From the NCBI RefSeq assembly GCF_000182565.1, contig NW_015971540.1:62001-126000 (forward strand): a stretch of 64,000 nt of DNA, in the 5' to 3' direction. Positions within the stretch are counted from its first letter, which is position 1. Each line of letters starts with the position of its first letter. Source of the stretch: Spizellomyces punctatus DAOM BR117 (lineage: Eukaryota; Chytridiomycota; Chytridiomycetes; Spizellomycetales; Spizellomycetaceae). The notes below the pieces were generated by a model that saw only the letters and a program-made list of their open reading frames with translations, was not told the origin of the DNA and ran no database searches. Position numbers and translations under genes: made by a program. Positions 49,631-61,592 of this stretch are shown piece by piece.

Positions 49631-51902
49631 TCATCCGTGTAGGGCACGCACGCGACCCTTCTGAGATGCATCACTCGCACCTCCTTCTGGCATCTTGGCA
49701 AACTGGTCAGCGAGATACTGTAGAATGGCAGCGACTCCTGCCACGATGACGTGTTGCGGTGGCGAGTCAAAGGGATTGTCACGAAGATCCAAAGTCTAAG
49801 GATGGATTAACTTTAATTGCTCATCGCTGATCAAGGACTCCCAATGTAGCGTACCTGCAACTGGCTCATCTTGTGCATTGCTGGGGGAAGGTCGCTCAGT
49901 CGGTTGTGACTCAAATCCAATCGTATCAAGTTACTTAGTTCGCCTATTTCGGGTGGAATGAGATTTATAGCATTGGAACGGACCTCGAAGACTGTCAATG
50001 CTTGGAGTGATCTGGTCATCATTATCATACCAAATTAAGGGGAGTTTGAATGAGATCCAATTTCATCTACTCTTACTTTATGGAAGGAGGGACCGTTTCC
50101 AGTTTGTTGTTATTCGCAAACAACCGCTCCAGCTTTTTCATGTCGCCAATATCATCTGGCAGCGTGATGATGAGATTGTGACTAATGTCTAGCTCAGTCA
50201 GGCTTGACAATTGACATATTTCATCAGGAAGAATTTCGATGCTGTTGTTACTATAGCCCAAGAATGTTTTAATATCGTTGGCGCGGATTCTCATGCTGGC
50301 CATAAACACGTACTTTAAAAAGAGTTTGACGAGATGCTGCAAGTTTTTGATGGTTGGCGGAATAGCAAAGGAGCTCAACTGGTTTTGTCGGAGATCAAGA
50401 TGATGAAGAGCAGTTAAACCCCCTATCTGATCAGGAAGTTGGCGTAAAGAGCAACTGTCACAATTGAGAACCCGGAGGGATCGGAGACTGCCCAAGATTT
50501 CTGGCATTGTATGAACGGTTTTTGAACAAGCTCTCCACAGAGTGAAAAAGAGTACAATGAACATACCTGGCAAATCCTCCATCTGTCCATTATCCTTCAT
50601 TACCAGTTCAGTTAAATTTACCCAATTCTTGATGCCTATGGGTATGCGTGTGAGCTTGGTGTTTCGCATGTTGAATTTCTTCATATTTCGCAGACGGGAA
50701 ATAATGGCTGGTAGGTCATCCAATTGGTGGTTTTCTTCAATGTCTAGTTCTTCGAGGTGTATGAGATCGCCACCTGGAGTATGGATAGGTTACTTTCCGT
50801 TGTAAGTGATCCCATCATGCCCTACGTTGGGGTCAGGCGTTCCATCGACAATCCATCAAGCTCCCCCCGCTCTGCCTGTCTGCCTGGTATTCTATTTTCC
50901 CATCATCTCTCTCAAATATATCTTTTTCGAAAACTCACAAGAGTCAGGAAGAGTCTTCAGTGCATTGTGGCCCACGAACAACCGCACCAACGTCGCGAGT
51001 TTTCCAAGATTTTCTGGGAGCATCGTCAGCAAATTATTGCTAATGTTCCATTCCTACAATGTAAGTTTAAAGGGTGAGAAAACGGTACTTGTCGGGGTTC
51101 AAGTCATGGGAGCGTACTGTGAGAGATCGCAGTGACGATATGTCCCCTGTAATCGCTTTGATTTTGTTGTAACTAATGTTGAGTATAGAAAGGACGGGGA
51201 GGCTATAAACGCAGTGAGGAATATCCTGTAATGCAAGCGAATTTGATATCAGTTTTGTTATCGGCAAAGAACCACAGGCATAGATTGCATACTTTCAGGT
51301 CATTGTGGTGTAGCTGGAGGGTATGAAGATTACTGAGGTTGCCAATCTCCGTTGGGATATCCCTGGCAAAAGATAGGGAAGCCTTAGACAAACTCCAATT
51401 GTGGCGATGATTTGCTTTCGACTTACTCGAGCTGATTTCCGCTCAGATCTAGTCGGACTAGATTTGTCAGTTCACCAATCTTTGGTGTCATTGGAGAGTA
51501 AAAGAGTCGATTGCTTCCTAGATATTTGTTTAAATGTTAATGAAGAACCGCCACGGTATATCGAGATCGAGCAAAATCACTCTCACCAGCGTCAATCTCG
51601 ACCAAAGTTTTAGGCAGCCACGGTGGAAAGTAGTTGACATTGTTCTGCGAAAAGTTGAGTGTTCGTAACTGCCCCAGTCGTCCTGCGCCGGAAACGTTAA
51701 TCGCAAACAATAAAATTATCGAACATGGATACCTACCTAGCTCTATCGGCAAGTCAATCAACAAGTTATTCGAAAGATTAAGATTCTCGAGCTTTTTACA
51801 GCCTTTGATTTGCTTTGGAAGCGATTTTATATCCCGCTTAGAGAGATCCAGCTCCTTCTCCCTCCTCGCGGCCCTGATGTCCTTCACCAAAGCATTACCC
51901 AT
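49631..51902 (-). CDS. leucine-rich repeat protein with N-myristoylation signal (LRRC40/SHOC2-like)
   Basis: Eleven minus-strand exons (51737..51902, 51587..51682, 51427..51517, 51293..51362, 51118..51225, 50939..51053, 50567..50773, 50314..50500, 50077..50250, 49855..50011, 49631..49795) join in phase to 511 residues. The N-terminus MGNALVKD has Gly-2, as needed for myristoylation. About 18 LRRs of 22-24 residues follow, for example LENLNLSNNLLIDLPIELG, SNLHTLQLHHNDLKDIP, TALHHLDLRQNQLSSF and NLIRLDLSHNRLSDLP. The protein ends in a helical cap (VIVAGVAAILQYLADQFAKM). Layout resembles LRRC40/SHOC2-type Ras-group LRR proteins, which act as scaffolds. The specific partner is unknown. Confidence 0.8.
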
Positions 51903-52184
51903 GGATGTAGATCGGATCCGTTAATTACGTCTACGACTGTCAAATAACTGATTGTGAGGTGACTACATCCTCGTTAAAAGCTTTTTCATATGATACCCTG
52001 TTGTTTGTAAAGATTCAAGGAAGGGTCAAGCTGAGGGTCTATTACGTCAGCGGCCACGATCCAGGTTGGAACCAGCTTTCACTTGCAACTTGCTCGTCAG
52101 CGCATTTGCCAAAATCTTTTGACGAACATCACCTCCAATTGCTTTCTAAACCTTTCATATATGATACAAAAAGACGAGCTCCAA

Positions 52185-53939
52185 ATGGATGATTCTGATG
52201 ACCTCCCTCCATTGCTGGTACCCGTCGAAGAAGGCACTAATTTACCTGACGTATCTGAGACAAGGTGGGTGTAAAAATAAAAAGTCATGTACCAGCCGTA
52301 TGCTCTTAAATGTATCGCTAACGAAGCACAGTACTGTACAAACAGAAAATAATGATAAAGTTCCCGTAACAATCATTACCGGACATTTGGGTATGTACTT
52401 ATGAATCCTCGACTCATGGGGGTCGCTAGTCTGCTCGACGAGACCTTAATTATATTGCTGGGATCAGGAAGCGGCAAAACGACTCTAATCACTCGCCTTT
52501 TAAATGATGAAACCCACAAGAAGCGAATTGCGGTTATACTGAACGAGTTTGGCGAAAGTAAGCCTTCATCTTTGTCCGTCTTGCTCACGTGGTGGTTGAC
52601 TTTTCACACAATGNNNNNNNNNNNNNNNNNNNNNNNNNNNNNNNNNNNNNNNNNNNNNNNNNNNNNNNNNNNNNNNNNNNNNNNNNNNNNNNNNNNNNNN
52701 NNNNNNNNNNNNNNNNNNNNNNNNNNNNNNNNNNNNNNGGACATCTGATGCATTTAATTAAAGAGACGCGGGTGTGAAAGCGGTTGAGAATCTGATGAAG
52801 AAGAAGGGACGATTTGATTATATTATGTTGGAGACCACCGGTCTTGCAGATCCCGGTAAGCATCTTAATCGCTGCACTTATGATAGAGTTGAGGTTGACA
52901 GTTGACAGGGCCGATTGCATCAATGTTCTGGTTGGATGACGAGCTGCAGAGTGAGATATATCTTGATGGAATATTGACTGTGGTGGATGCTAAATACGGC
53001 TTGGAGGTATCAGTTACACTGAATTCGCGAGATGTCAGGTCCAGGTGTCTTATATCTCGCCCTGCACAGCAATTGGCTGAGCGGAAATCGAACGATATGG
53101 TAAACGAGGCAATAAGGTTCGTCATTATTGAAAAACCTCTCTGGCTGTGGCTTACTGAATCCTCACGTTTATATTCAGGCAGGTCGCCTTTGCCGATCGC
53201 ATCATACTGAATAAAATCGATCTCGTGACGGACGAACATATCAAAGACTTGGAAACTGCGATAAGGTGTGTTAGATTGCCAACAGTCAGTTTCCACATTC
53301 CGCTCATGCTTTTGGAGGGAATAGATCTGTGAACGCTGTAGCGCCAATATATAGAACAACCAGATCGGAGGTGCCGATAGAGTTCATGCTGGATCTGCAC
53401 TGCTTTGACGACCGGTCGAAAGACCCGTTCGCTGATACCAATGCCGGTAGACCTCCATCTGCGACACATATAGACGAGGTAATTGAAGCAGATAGGTTCC
53501 ATCTGCATTAGGGCATTTGTTGACACGTGATACATATTTTCACTAGGATGTCCGAACAGTGGCCTTTACTGTTCCTGGACAAGTCGACCTCCACAAACTG
53601 GATGCATGGTTACAGAGTGTTTTGTGGGAGCGAACTGTTCCAGGACGGCGGAAAGACACAGCAGGCGGAATGGAGATACTACGATTCAAAGCACTAATCA
53701 ATGCGACAGGGAACGACCGCAAATGCGTCGTTCAAGCCGTTCGAGAGCTCTACGATAAACAAGAAGGCGCCTTCTGGGAGAAAGATGAAGAACGAATAAA
53801 CAAAGTGGTCCTGATCGGTAAGTGTCCAATGTTTTACTTTGTGCGATTTAGCTATAGCCCTATTAATATCATATCAGGCAAAAACCTAGATGAGAGTTTC
53901 CCCCAGTCATTCCGCGAACAATGCCTTGCTACCTATTAA
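52185..53939 (+). CDS. ZNG1: ZNG1/CBWD zinc-transferring GTPase (COG0523), gapped
   Basis: Exons 52185..52264, 52332..52390, 52468..52557, then at least one exon lost in the N run, then about 52764..52855, 52909..53006, 53070..53116, 53179..53265, 53325..53478, 53547..53817, 53878..53939. Motifs: P-loop GHLGSGKTT (split by an intron), [65 protein letters not shown], and the C-terminal CobW_C domain ([32 protein letters not shown]). ZNG1 delivers zinc to methionine aminopeptidase. The CxCC metal motif should lie between the P-loop exon and VENLMKK, exactly in the gap. Phase across the gap cannot be checked. Confidence 0.92.
52614..52738. other. assembly gap (125 N)
   Basis: Run of N inside the ZNG1 gene. 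It probably covers the exon with the CxCC zinc-binding motif. True length is unknown if the run is a placeholder. Confidence 0.99.
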
Positions 53940-54196
53940 CCGTCTCCAAACGAGCTACCTTATACGCGCCTTAAAATGCTACGACGTTCCATTCCCATTT
54001 TTTTTCTTCACCACCATGTTTAAATTTTGCTATATACAATGAGGTCCTTTAAAAAGTCATCTTCTTGAAAATGAAGAGTCAGGACCATTTCGCGGTGTGG
54101 GAGTTTGGGATTTGTAAGCAGCCCCCTCTTATTCTCTGAATCAAGCATTCGGTGTGGATACCATTGTATGTGCTAGTCTACACGTTAAGGCGGAAT

Positions 54197-55493
54197 TTAC
54201 TGGTGTTGATGAGATGGAGCAGGTTGGAGGACGACTTGTGGGGGGTACGCTGGGGCTGCTGAATAGCCAATGTAAGCATAACCAGCGCCGCCCGCGACAG
54301 GTACGGATGTATACTTTGGATAGGCTCCCACATTCATACCGATCATACCCATCACCATCCCACCCGCAACGGGGGAAACGGCGACCGTGGGGTCTACTGT
54401 CTCAACTGCCTCCGTTTCCACACTGTCTTCATTGTCGCCTTGCGGCACCTGGTCACTGTCACCACTTTCAGTCTTTGCGACAGCTGGTTCCATTTCGTCT
54501 CCGCCCGAGGCTCCAGGACTCGGGTATGTTCCAAAATATGGTATCCCTTGCGACATGGTAGGCGACATGGGAGACGACGTGGGGTATCCGTAAGCCTGAT
54601 AAGGAGTTACCCATCCATGGGGTGTGTAGTATGCTGCGGTCATATTTGGGAGAGGTGCACCATTTGGAGCGTACGTAGGTGTGGGAGACATACTGCTGAT
54701 GAATTGGGCAGGGGTAAGGGGAGGAGACACGGGTGACGTTGGGAGAAGGAGGCCGGTCGGGTGAGGTTTATAAAGGTAATGGGGACTATGTTGAGGAGAG
54801 ATGAGCGTAGGTTTTAAAAAAAAAAAAACTTGTCATGGGGGCTGCTCCTAGAGTTGTCTTACCGGAACGAGGGACGCAGGACGCGGTGGTCTCCCCGAAC
54901 GGGCTTGCCGTTCGGACCGGATACGTTGGAAGCCTGCCATCCTTTTGGACCCTGTTAAAATCAGTTACACATTCCGTAAATAGACGTGCCGCGAGTATCG
55001 TGCCACTTGTGTGTTGTCAAAAACCGACCTTTACGACGTCGTACTCCACCTAATCATATAATGACATGTCAGGGTTTGGATGATTGTATAGGATTGTATG
55101 TCTTTTCGATTAACGTACCGTTTCGCCTTCTGCCAAACTCCTGTCATTCGCAATGTGTAAAGGACTAGTGAATAAAAAGCGCTGCTGCTGCCTGCTCGTT
55201 CGTGCAGCACATACCGAAAACCACCATTGTTCAATATAGCTGTATGGTGCACAAACACTGAAAAACATGTTACATTTGGCTGGCGTGAGAACGGACCAAG
55301 GATGTGTTTGAAGACCTACCTTCCACGTCGCCAGCATCAGGAATGATGAAACCGTAACCTACAGTGAAGGCAAAAACCTTGGTGTGAGGAAATAACGCAT
55401 ACGCGCAGAAGTCCAAAAGAAAAGAAGCAAACCTTTCTGACTGTTAAAGAACTTGACCTTTCCAGAGGAACGCACGGGATGAGCCGTATTCAT
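54197..55493 (-). CDS. cold-shock domain RNA-binding protein with Pro/Tyr/Gly-rich tail
   Basis: Seven minus-strand exons (55433..55493, 55320..55358, 55215..55257, 55119..55140, 55029..55049, 54863..54951, 54197..54785) join in phase to 287 residues. The cold-shock domain occupies about residues 8-80: SSGKVKFFNSQKGYGFIIPD (RNP1), VFVHHTAI (RNP2), SLAEGETVEYDVV, GPKGWQASNVSGPNGKPVRG. The remaining 200 residues are low complexity, rich in Pro, Tyr, Ser, Gly, Ala and Gln, with an acidic patch (DNEDSVETEAVE). Such Y-box-like proteins bind single-stranded nucleic acids and mRNPs. The tail could favour condensate formation (inference). Two exons are only 21 and 22 nt. The intron before the last exon contains a 12-13 nt homopolymer. 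Confidence 0.92.
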
Positions 55494-58400
55494 GTCTTGG
55501 CAACAAAGAACAAGAAGGAAAATGTATAGAGAAAGTACTTGCGTCGAGAAACAGACGAAAGTGTTGAAAGCGTCGGAGAAATCTTTTTATGAGGGATCAA
55601 GCCGCCGTGTGGAGCTTTGAACGGGAGGTGAACACGAAGCCGTATATTGCGGTTCGTTCAAGCAAATAGATTTGAGAAAGTGAAATCAAACGCCCGCACT
55701 TTATGAGGTACGACGATAGAATCAATTTTTGAAAAGAAGTCGTTTTGCTTCTCCAACAATCCAACAGTCTTGAGCCGCTTTTTTTAGACCGTAAGTTCAT
55801 CAAGTGGAAATCGTGAGAATTGCAAGTGTTTGTTTACCTGTTTGGTTGCAGTTGCAAAAGCGCTGTGTTGTTGAACGGTTTTGTTCGTTTTGCTTGCGAA
55901 ACCTGTTCGAGGAAAACGGAGCTCGATAACCAAAAGCGCGCAGCAGATCCAAACCCCGCCGTGATCACGAGAAACGTTGCAACTCAACGAACCGCTCTCA
56001 TTGTCTTATTGGGTAAATTACAGGCACAGTCATGCAATGCTTGCTTGCATTTTGGGCTCAGTTTCTCCCCAACTTTCTTCAAAGGCCCTGGCCCTGAAAC
56101 TACGGGCAAAGTGCGTTTTGTTTTTTCATTCGTTTGGGATCCAGGAAGGAGGAGGGCAAGAAGCAAGCAAGCAGGGACGATATCCATCACCTTTTTTTGT
56201 TGTTGCCTTTTGACGGGTCATCCTTGTTGAACATTGGGTTGGGCTGCTCACCGGGCAACACCCCCATAATTACCATAGAATTCAAGACATTTGCACTGAA
56301 ACAACCAGGCAACCGATCCTTTGTTCTTGCGCTAGAGTATCACCTTTAGTTTGTTTCGAGGGATGCAAGCATCTTTTAGCGCCATACTTTTGACTCGGTC
56401 TCCCCCCAAGATTTTTGGGATTTTTAGATACAGCTACTAAGCCCTTGACTTTGTAAAACTTGAAGATTTCTAAATGTTTAGGGAATACTTATTACAATAA
56501 TCAGCTGGTACTCTACGACATTGCATCCAAATAATTCTCAAGTTTACCAATAACCACCGCGCTAGCCTGCTCCGACCACTGCTGCTTCCCACACGGAGGT
56601 TTCTTGTCTCCAAAGAGACTCGGGTGCGGTACCAATGTTGGCGGAGGTCCGTAACCCCGTGTTAAAGTCATCTTACGTTTGATTATCCAAGTTCACCTAT
56701 TACCATGCCTGAGACCCAGAACACTTGTCCTGAATGATCACAATGCAGTTCAGATGAGTTGGTGCGAACCCGGGTTGTTGTCATTTAAATATGTTCTGTG
56801 GAAGCACTTTTCTATGCACAATGTTATGTGCACACCCAAGTCTTTTATTTTGTCTACATACTTTGTCTACATGACGTTGAATTACATACAAGAAGGGCAC
56901 TTTACACACCGCAATCGAAGCCATCGTGCTGTGAGTTGAAGGGCTTATACCCCATTCATTACACATCCCGACATCCCGAATCCACGTTAACCAGCAGGTA
57001 CCCATCCCAAACATTTTGAGTCGAACAGTATTTTTCAAACCGGTGCAAGATCAAACTCTGGCCCAGCAAGGGTTCATGCTCCAGTGCGAGAACAGAATAA
57101 TGTGGAGCTGTTTAAACTGATCATGGCTGGTCAATACAGGGTTGACCATCCCTTTTCCATCGAGATGAAAGGGAATCCTGAATGGATCCATTGAAGAGGA
57201 TTACCTGCAAGACAGCATTTACGATTGCTCATGATGTTCCGTTCGCTTGCATGCTCGCACGTCCAGGACATGAACCCATGGATGGAGACATCTTTCCAAG
57301 AACAATGTGCATCATAACTATTTGGCTACTCTATTCCGTGACATTCTTGTACGGAGACAGTAAGCAGATATCACATTGGTAGTGCAAACGGGAAGTGGTA
57401 CACAAGCAGAGTATGAGTGTTGGACTTAGGAATCATGTTATAGGTCATACATGTGTCTCCCATTGAAGGAGATGCTCGTGCTGTCGCTGTTTGCCTGCCA
57501 AGGTCCTAATGAGAACGTCTTGAAGGATTCAATTGCAATGTTCATCTCATCTTGATGAAATGGTGTACAGTCCATCATAAACTGGCGGCAGGTGTGAGAA
57601 CACATCTCGTTGGTTCTTCCATCTGTCCAATTGTACACCCTGCCTCGAGAACCCTGCATAGACTATGTCTATCCTTGGCCAGACCAAGTACTTGACATCT
57701 TGTGCTGTCTGCACCTACAATATTTCGTCTTCATCTCGTTGGGGAGAACCGTGGGAAAATCAAGATAAACAAATGACTCGCTTCACGCGTTTACATAATC
57801 TAAACGTGTACGTGTCGTTTGCAAGGGGAAGAACGCATGCCAGGAGGTGAAAACGACGACGATGATTGGGCGTTCATGGCGTGCTCAGAAGAATGACGTA
57901 CGCAGATACGGAATCTTTCGCCGAGAGTTCCCGAATTGCAAAAAAAAAGCGCAGTTCTCCAGGGTTATAAAAAGGCACCCTCTTCCGCATCCCCCCACCC
58001 TCTCTTCACTCGCCTTGGGACGGCGTAAAACTCGAGCCTGCCTTGGGATGGCGGAAAACTCAACTCGGTCGAAAAGTCATAACCGGATAACTTTAATGGC
58101 CGTTGTAGTAATGCAACGTACTACCTCTTTGAGGTGGGCGCCTGGGACTGATCGTTTGCGCGCGCCAGAAATAGAAGGAGCAACGACTCGCCGGAGCCTT
58201 CGGGTGATGATGGCATCCTCTTCGGGGGAAGGGCCTGTGATAAAGGATGAAAAGGATGAAAAAGATGAAAATGATGGCAAAGATATCAAACCAAACTGCC
58301 TTTGAAATCCTATCTAGACATTGTATTTTCAGCGGTTCTTGCAGTCAGCAGCTCATGCGCGATATTGCCTACAAGGCAACCCTCACCTTACTCCAGCGGT

Positions 58401-58889
58401 GGAGCTTTCCTGTGGTGTTGAAAACGGAACGATGAGAGTTGTATGAGTTACAGAAACAAGCATTGACTTGCAAGCTGCATACACTTGCAAGCATTAGGCC
58501 AGCTATGCCATATCCCATACGTGCATCGGATAATGCACTTGTGCATGAAAAGTGCTCTTGAAAGCACTCTTCTTTATCCTATCGGACCCATGGAACTGTT
58601 GCTGACATGAGAACTTCGTAAGCCAAGTAGGGGGTTCGACCCTCGTTCTTCACACAACAATTTGGACTGTTCAAAGAACGCGAGACACTTATCGCTGTCG
58701 TCCGTGTGCGTTGTTGGGTCCCATGCCCAGTCCATCCATTTCTTTTTTTTTCTCGTCTTGACTCTTGAGCAGCAATTGCAAAGTCATTGGCTGCATTCTC
58801 TCCTGATTCCATTATACGAGCTCACACATTATCTTGAATACTTCGATACCCTGTAACCTTCGACTGTCATACCGACCAAGTGTACAGTC
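55494..58889. other. gene-poor region, 3.4 kb
   Basis: No gene with recognisable homology. Near 57964 TTATAAAAAG resembles a TATA box, and 84 bp further an ATG at 58048 opens an 85-codon frame to 58305 with a DEKDEKDEND repeat; a short gene is possible but unproven. A kinase-gene fragment lies at 57093-57260 (see separate entry). The segment 58600-58650 contains GGGGGTTCGACCCTC, which looks like a tRNA T-arm, but no cloverleaf fits around it. Confidence 0.45.
57093..57260 (+). pseudogene. decayed fragment of a CaM-kinase-like gene
   Basis: Positions 57093-57151 repeat 38703-38761 of the CaM-kinase exon with three mismatches in 59 bases. Two of them (57098, 57128) are silent in the kinase frame; the third (57141) changes Phe to Val. 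The kinase frame continues only to an in-frame TGA about 45 bases later. From 57182 in another frame the translation MDPLKRITCKTAFTIAHDVP resembles kinase subdomain XI (compare NPRERATAAQALQHPF). The order is that of a kinase but with a frameshift, a stop and missing sequence, so it cannot encode a working enzyme. It may come from the CaMK gene 18 kb upstream or from a paralogue. Confidence 0.6.
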
Positions 58890-59730
58890 ATGGATACTTT
58901 GACGTTTAGCCCTCCCGCAGCAATTTACCAAGAGCATGGCCGGCATTCGCCTCCCATATGTCGCAAGCGCAAGCTGATTGAGGGAAATGGTGTCGAAGAA
59001 AATGGGAAATCGGTAGGTCTGACTACTTGGCTTTCGGTCCATTGTGGTCAACCAACTCAATTCTGGTCATGTCGTTTACTAGAAACGCTTGCATGTGGGT
59101 CCATGCCCCAATACACCTCCATTTACCATGCCCTTCTTCCCACCACCAGCGGAAATGAGCTGCAATGGCAATGTGATGCAGTGGCCCGTTCCTGGAATTG
59201 ATCCCCACCTTTTGCAACAGCAATTAGCAGAGTTGCAAAAGGCCTTGCCTGGACCGACGTTTGGGATATCAGATATCCAGCAGCGTCATGTGGACCGGAG
59301 ACTGGAACCTTTGATGGACATTTATGATTTTGGGAAAGTACATGAAAGGCTGCTGGCTTGTGGAGAGAGTGAACCCATGTTGTTGGATGAGGTATGTTTG
59401 GTACTGCCTGTTTGCCGCATCGATGCATTATTGAAAGCATGTTTATTTTTTTGGTAGATTCCGCCATCATTACAATCCTCATCAAGACCCAACCTTCGCC
59501 GCTCATCCTCTGATATGTCTCTATGTACCTCTCCATCCCACCATATCTCCCAATCTGTTTCCCTTTATACTCCCGTTCCATCTCCGCAGCGATCTCCCGG
59601 AAGGGCGCCAGGATCTGCCCCAATGTCTCCCGGAATGCACCGACAAATATTTTCAATGGGCTTTCGAAGGGATTGTGACAAGTGTCGGATGGGTGTACCA
59701 GGACATTATATGCACGTCATGCAACGTTGA
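58890..59730 (+). CDS. protein of unknown function with C-terminal CxxC...PGHY motif
   Basis: Three exons (58890..59012, 59083..59391, 59458..59730) join in phase to 234 residues. The protein is mostly disordered, Pro/Ser-rich, with a Gln-Leu helix in the middle (HLLQQQLAELQKALPGP). It ends FRRDCDKCRMGVPGHYMHV, a short Cys-x2-Cys plus His motif seen at the end of some uncharacterised fungal proteins (from memory). A single CxxC with following His residues could bind metal or mediate protein contact. Splice sites are canonical and each exon ends in phase 0. Function is unknown; regulators with such tails are usually nuclear, but that is inference. Confidence 0.65.
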
Positions 59731-60650
59731 ATCTAGATACCCTTGGACCCTTTTTTCAAGGAACCATTGTTGGAGTGGGATTGATCAGTGTTGGGGTTAG
59801 AGCTGCCAGAATATCTTGTATATAGTAATAGACTGCCGCACGAGATTCCCCGCATGTTTTACTGTGCAAGTTCCGACTGCCTCATCGGACGAGAGCTATC
59901 CGTCGTCCTTGAGTACAAGGGGACATACATAGGGCAAAGAGCAGAGAGGAGGCCATTTCGGCTTGAGAGAATGATGCCCTTGGGGTCTGAGAGTAGGTGC
60001 TTTTAGCACATTGGCCTGTGCATATACGTCATTTCAGTTTCAATAGCTTGGAAGGCAACTGTTTTTAACCATTAGATGGACTGTCACTAATTATTTGGTC
60101 GTATAAATTCAGGACATAAGAAAGTAATTAGAGCGGTGAAAAGCGTTATTTTCAGAGCTATTCTCGGGTCTTGAACAAAAAAGACCATCCCAAAACGGAC
60201 GGACGACATGAATACAAAAAGCGTTGGACGATAGTGTTATATAACAATCTTTTACAAACAGTTTCTCTACTGAATCTTTCTTGATGCAAATGGCATCTCA
60301 CCTCGTTCTCGATTCCTTTCAAGTATTATCCCTACTGCAATGGTTCTTTGTTGGAAAGAAAACCCAAAATCACCAAAGACGGTGACTTTAAAGTTGAGAG
60401 CTCAGCTGGTTGGCCATGTGACCTTGGTCGAGATTTCAATTGATATCCGCGTGGTGTTGGGTCTTACCCCACCTTTCTTTCTTGCTCTGGTTGGATCATC
60501 GTGTTTTTTGTGGGTTTGGATCAGTGCCCAAAGGGGACACACCAGCAGCCTTCAAAGGTCTTTCGTTTTGCGGCCTAACGTACATAGGAAGTTGTGAATT
60601 TGGCAGAACTGTGGGGAAAATAGGACCTATATCCAAGACACTCATTTGCT
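59731..60650. other. intergenic with unassigned open frames
   Basis: About 920 bp. Two frames look protein-like: 59788-60003 (LPEYLVYSNRLPHEIP, LSVVLEYKGTYIGQRAE) and one ending at 60709 (PKGDTPAAFKGLSFCGLTYI). No splice model joins them and no family is recognised. The second overlaps the start of the next gene in another frame. Confidence 0.35.
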
Positions 60651-61592
60651 ATGGTCAACTTGAATTCCCACCCACCCGAACAGGCCCCGCGGACTCTCAC
60701 CGAATTTGATACCATGACATCACCCCGCTCTCGCCGGTCTATACGAGATATATACATTCCACGTCCTCAAGATGGCACCTCATCCTCGTCCGATTCAGAA
60801 GAAGAAACGGACTTGCAAGATATTGGACGTATCCGTCAACGATTCCTTCACACGGATGATCGTAGTGCTTTTGAACGAACAGTTCTCAGTCGTACTTCGC
60901 GGAGGAGGACAAACGGGACTCTGGCGGATCAAGGCAACGAGTCGGAGAGAAGTGACGTTACAAGGAGGTGGACCGTCGACCCTTGGCGGAATCCAAGTGA
61001 ACGGAGTGCTAATGAAAATCGACAGAATCTACGTCGTAGAGCTGTGGTGCGGGGGGCGTTATCGCATGTTCGTCGTCAACCGTATGACGAGGAAACCACT
61101 CGGTTTGCAGCGCAGTTGGCCCGGAATCTGTCGTACGCTTCCTTCCAACGTGCTGAAATGACTGCAAATGGAACAGACACAAGCACGAATGCCGAGTCTA
61201 GTTCCGAGACATCATCGTCGGAGGAATCAGCTCCCCTCCCCCCTCTTGCACCTATACCCATCACAGCAGATGCGAATTCCATCACAATCCATGCGGACAT
61301 GACTCCAGAACCTACGGTTTCACGAATCATGGATCCCCTCTCTCCCTATGTCCGAATTGTTGTACTACCTCCCGATAACAGTACCGATCCTATCCCCTTT
61401 AAAATTCGACGTACGACACCCCTGGAGCGCCTCATGGACGTTTATTGTCGGAGAACGGGCAGAAGTGCGTTGTGGTCTGAATTTATGTTTGGGGACGCCA
61501 GGCTACTCGGAAAACAGACGCCCGAAGAGTTGGGAGTGGAAAAGGCGGCAGTGATTCGGTATGTGGAGCTGGGCGAGCGCGTGGGCCGGTGA
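60651..61592 (+). CDS. SUMO-like-domain protein (Rad60/Esc2/NIP45-like)
   Basis: A single exon of 313 residues. Residues 1-235 are polar and disordered with Ser/Glu blocks (SSSSDSEEETD, SSETSSSEES) and many Arg. Residues about 240-310 form a ubiquitin/SUMO-like fold: VRIVVLPPDNSTDPIPFKIR, RTTPLERLMDVYCRRTG, LWSEFMFGDARLLGKQTPEE, LGVEKAAVIRYVEL. There is no C-terminal Gly-Gly, so it is not conjugated. A single C-terminal SUMO-like domain after a disordered acidic region is the layout of the RENi family, which supports SUMO-dependent genome stability. ATG 60714 (MTSPRSRRS) is an alternative start. Confidence is high for a SUMO-like fold and moderate for the family. Confidence 0.7.
   Translation: MVNLNSHPPEQAPRTLTEFDTMTSPRSRRSIRDIYIPRPQDGTSSSSDSEEETDLQDIGRIRQRFLHTDDRSAFERTVLSRTSRRRTNGTLADQGNESERSDVTRRWTVDPWRNPSERSANENRQNLRRRAVVRGALSHVRRQPYDEETTRFAAQLARNLSYASFQRAEMTANGTDTSTNAESSSETSSSEESAPLPPLAPIPITADANSITIHADMTPEPTVSRIMDPLSPYVRIVVLPPDNSTDPIPFKIRRTTPLERLMDVYCRRTGRSALWSEFMFGDARLLGKQTPEELGVEKAAVIRYVELGERVGR

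Noticed and set aside
58048-58305. Possible short gene after a TATA-like box
   Set aside because: The DEK repeat and absence of any recognised domain or intron leave it unsupported; mentioned only within the gene-poor region.
58600-58650. tRNA gene suggested by GGGGGTTCGACCCTC
   Set aside because: The T-arm-like stem has the loop in the wrong register, and no acceptor, D-arm or anticodon arm of correct spacing could be drawn on either strand.
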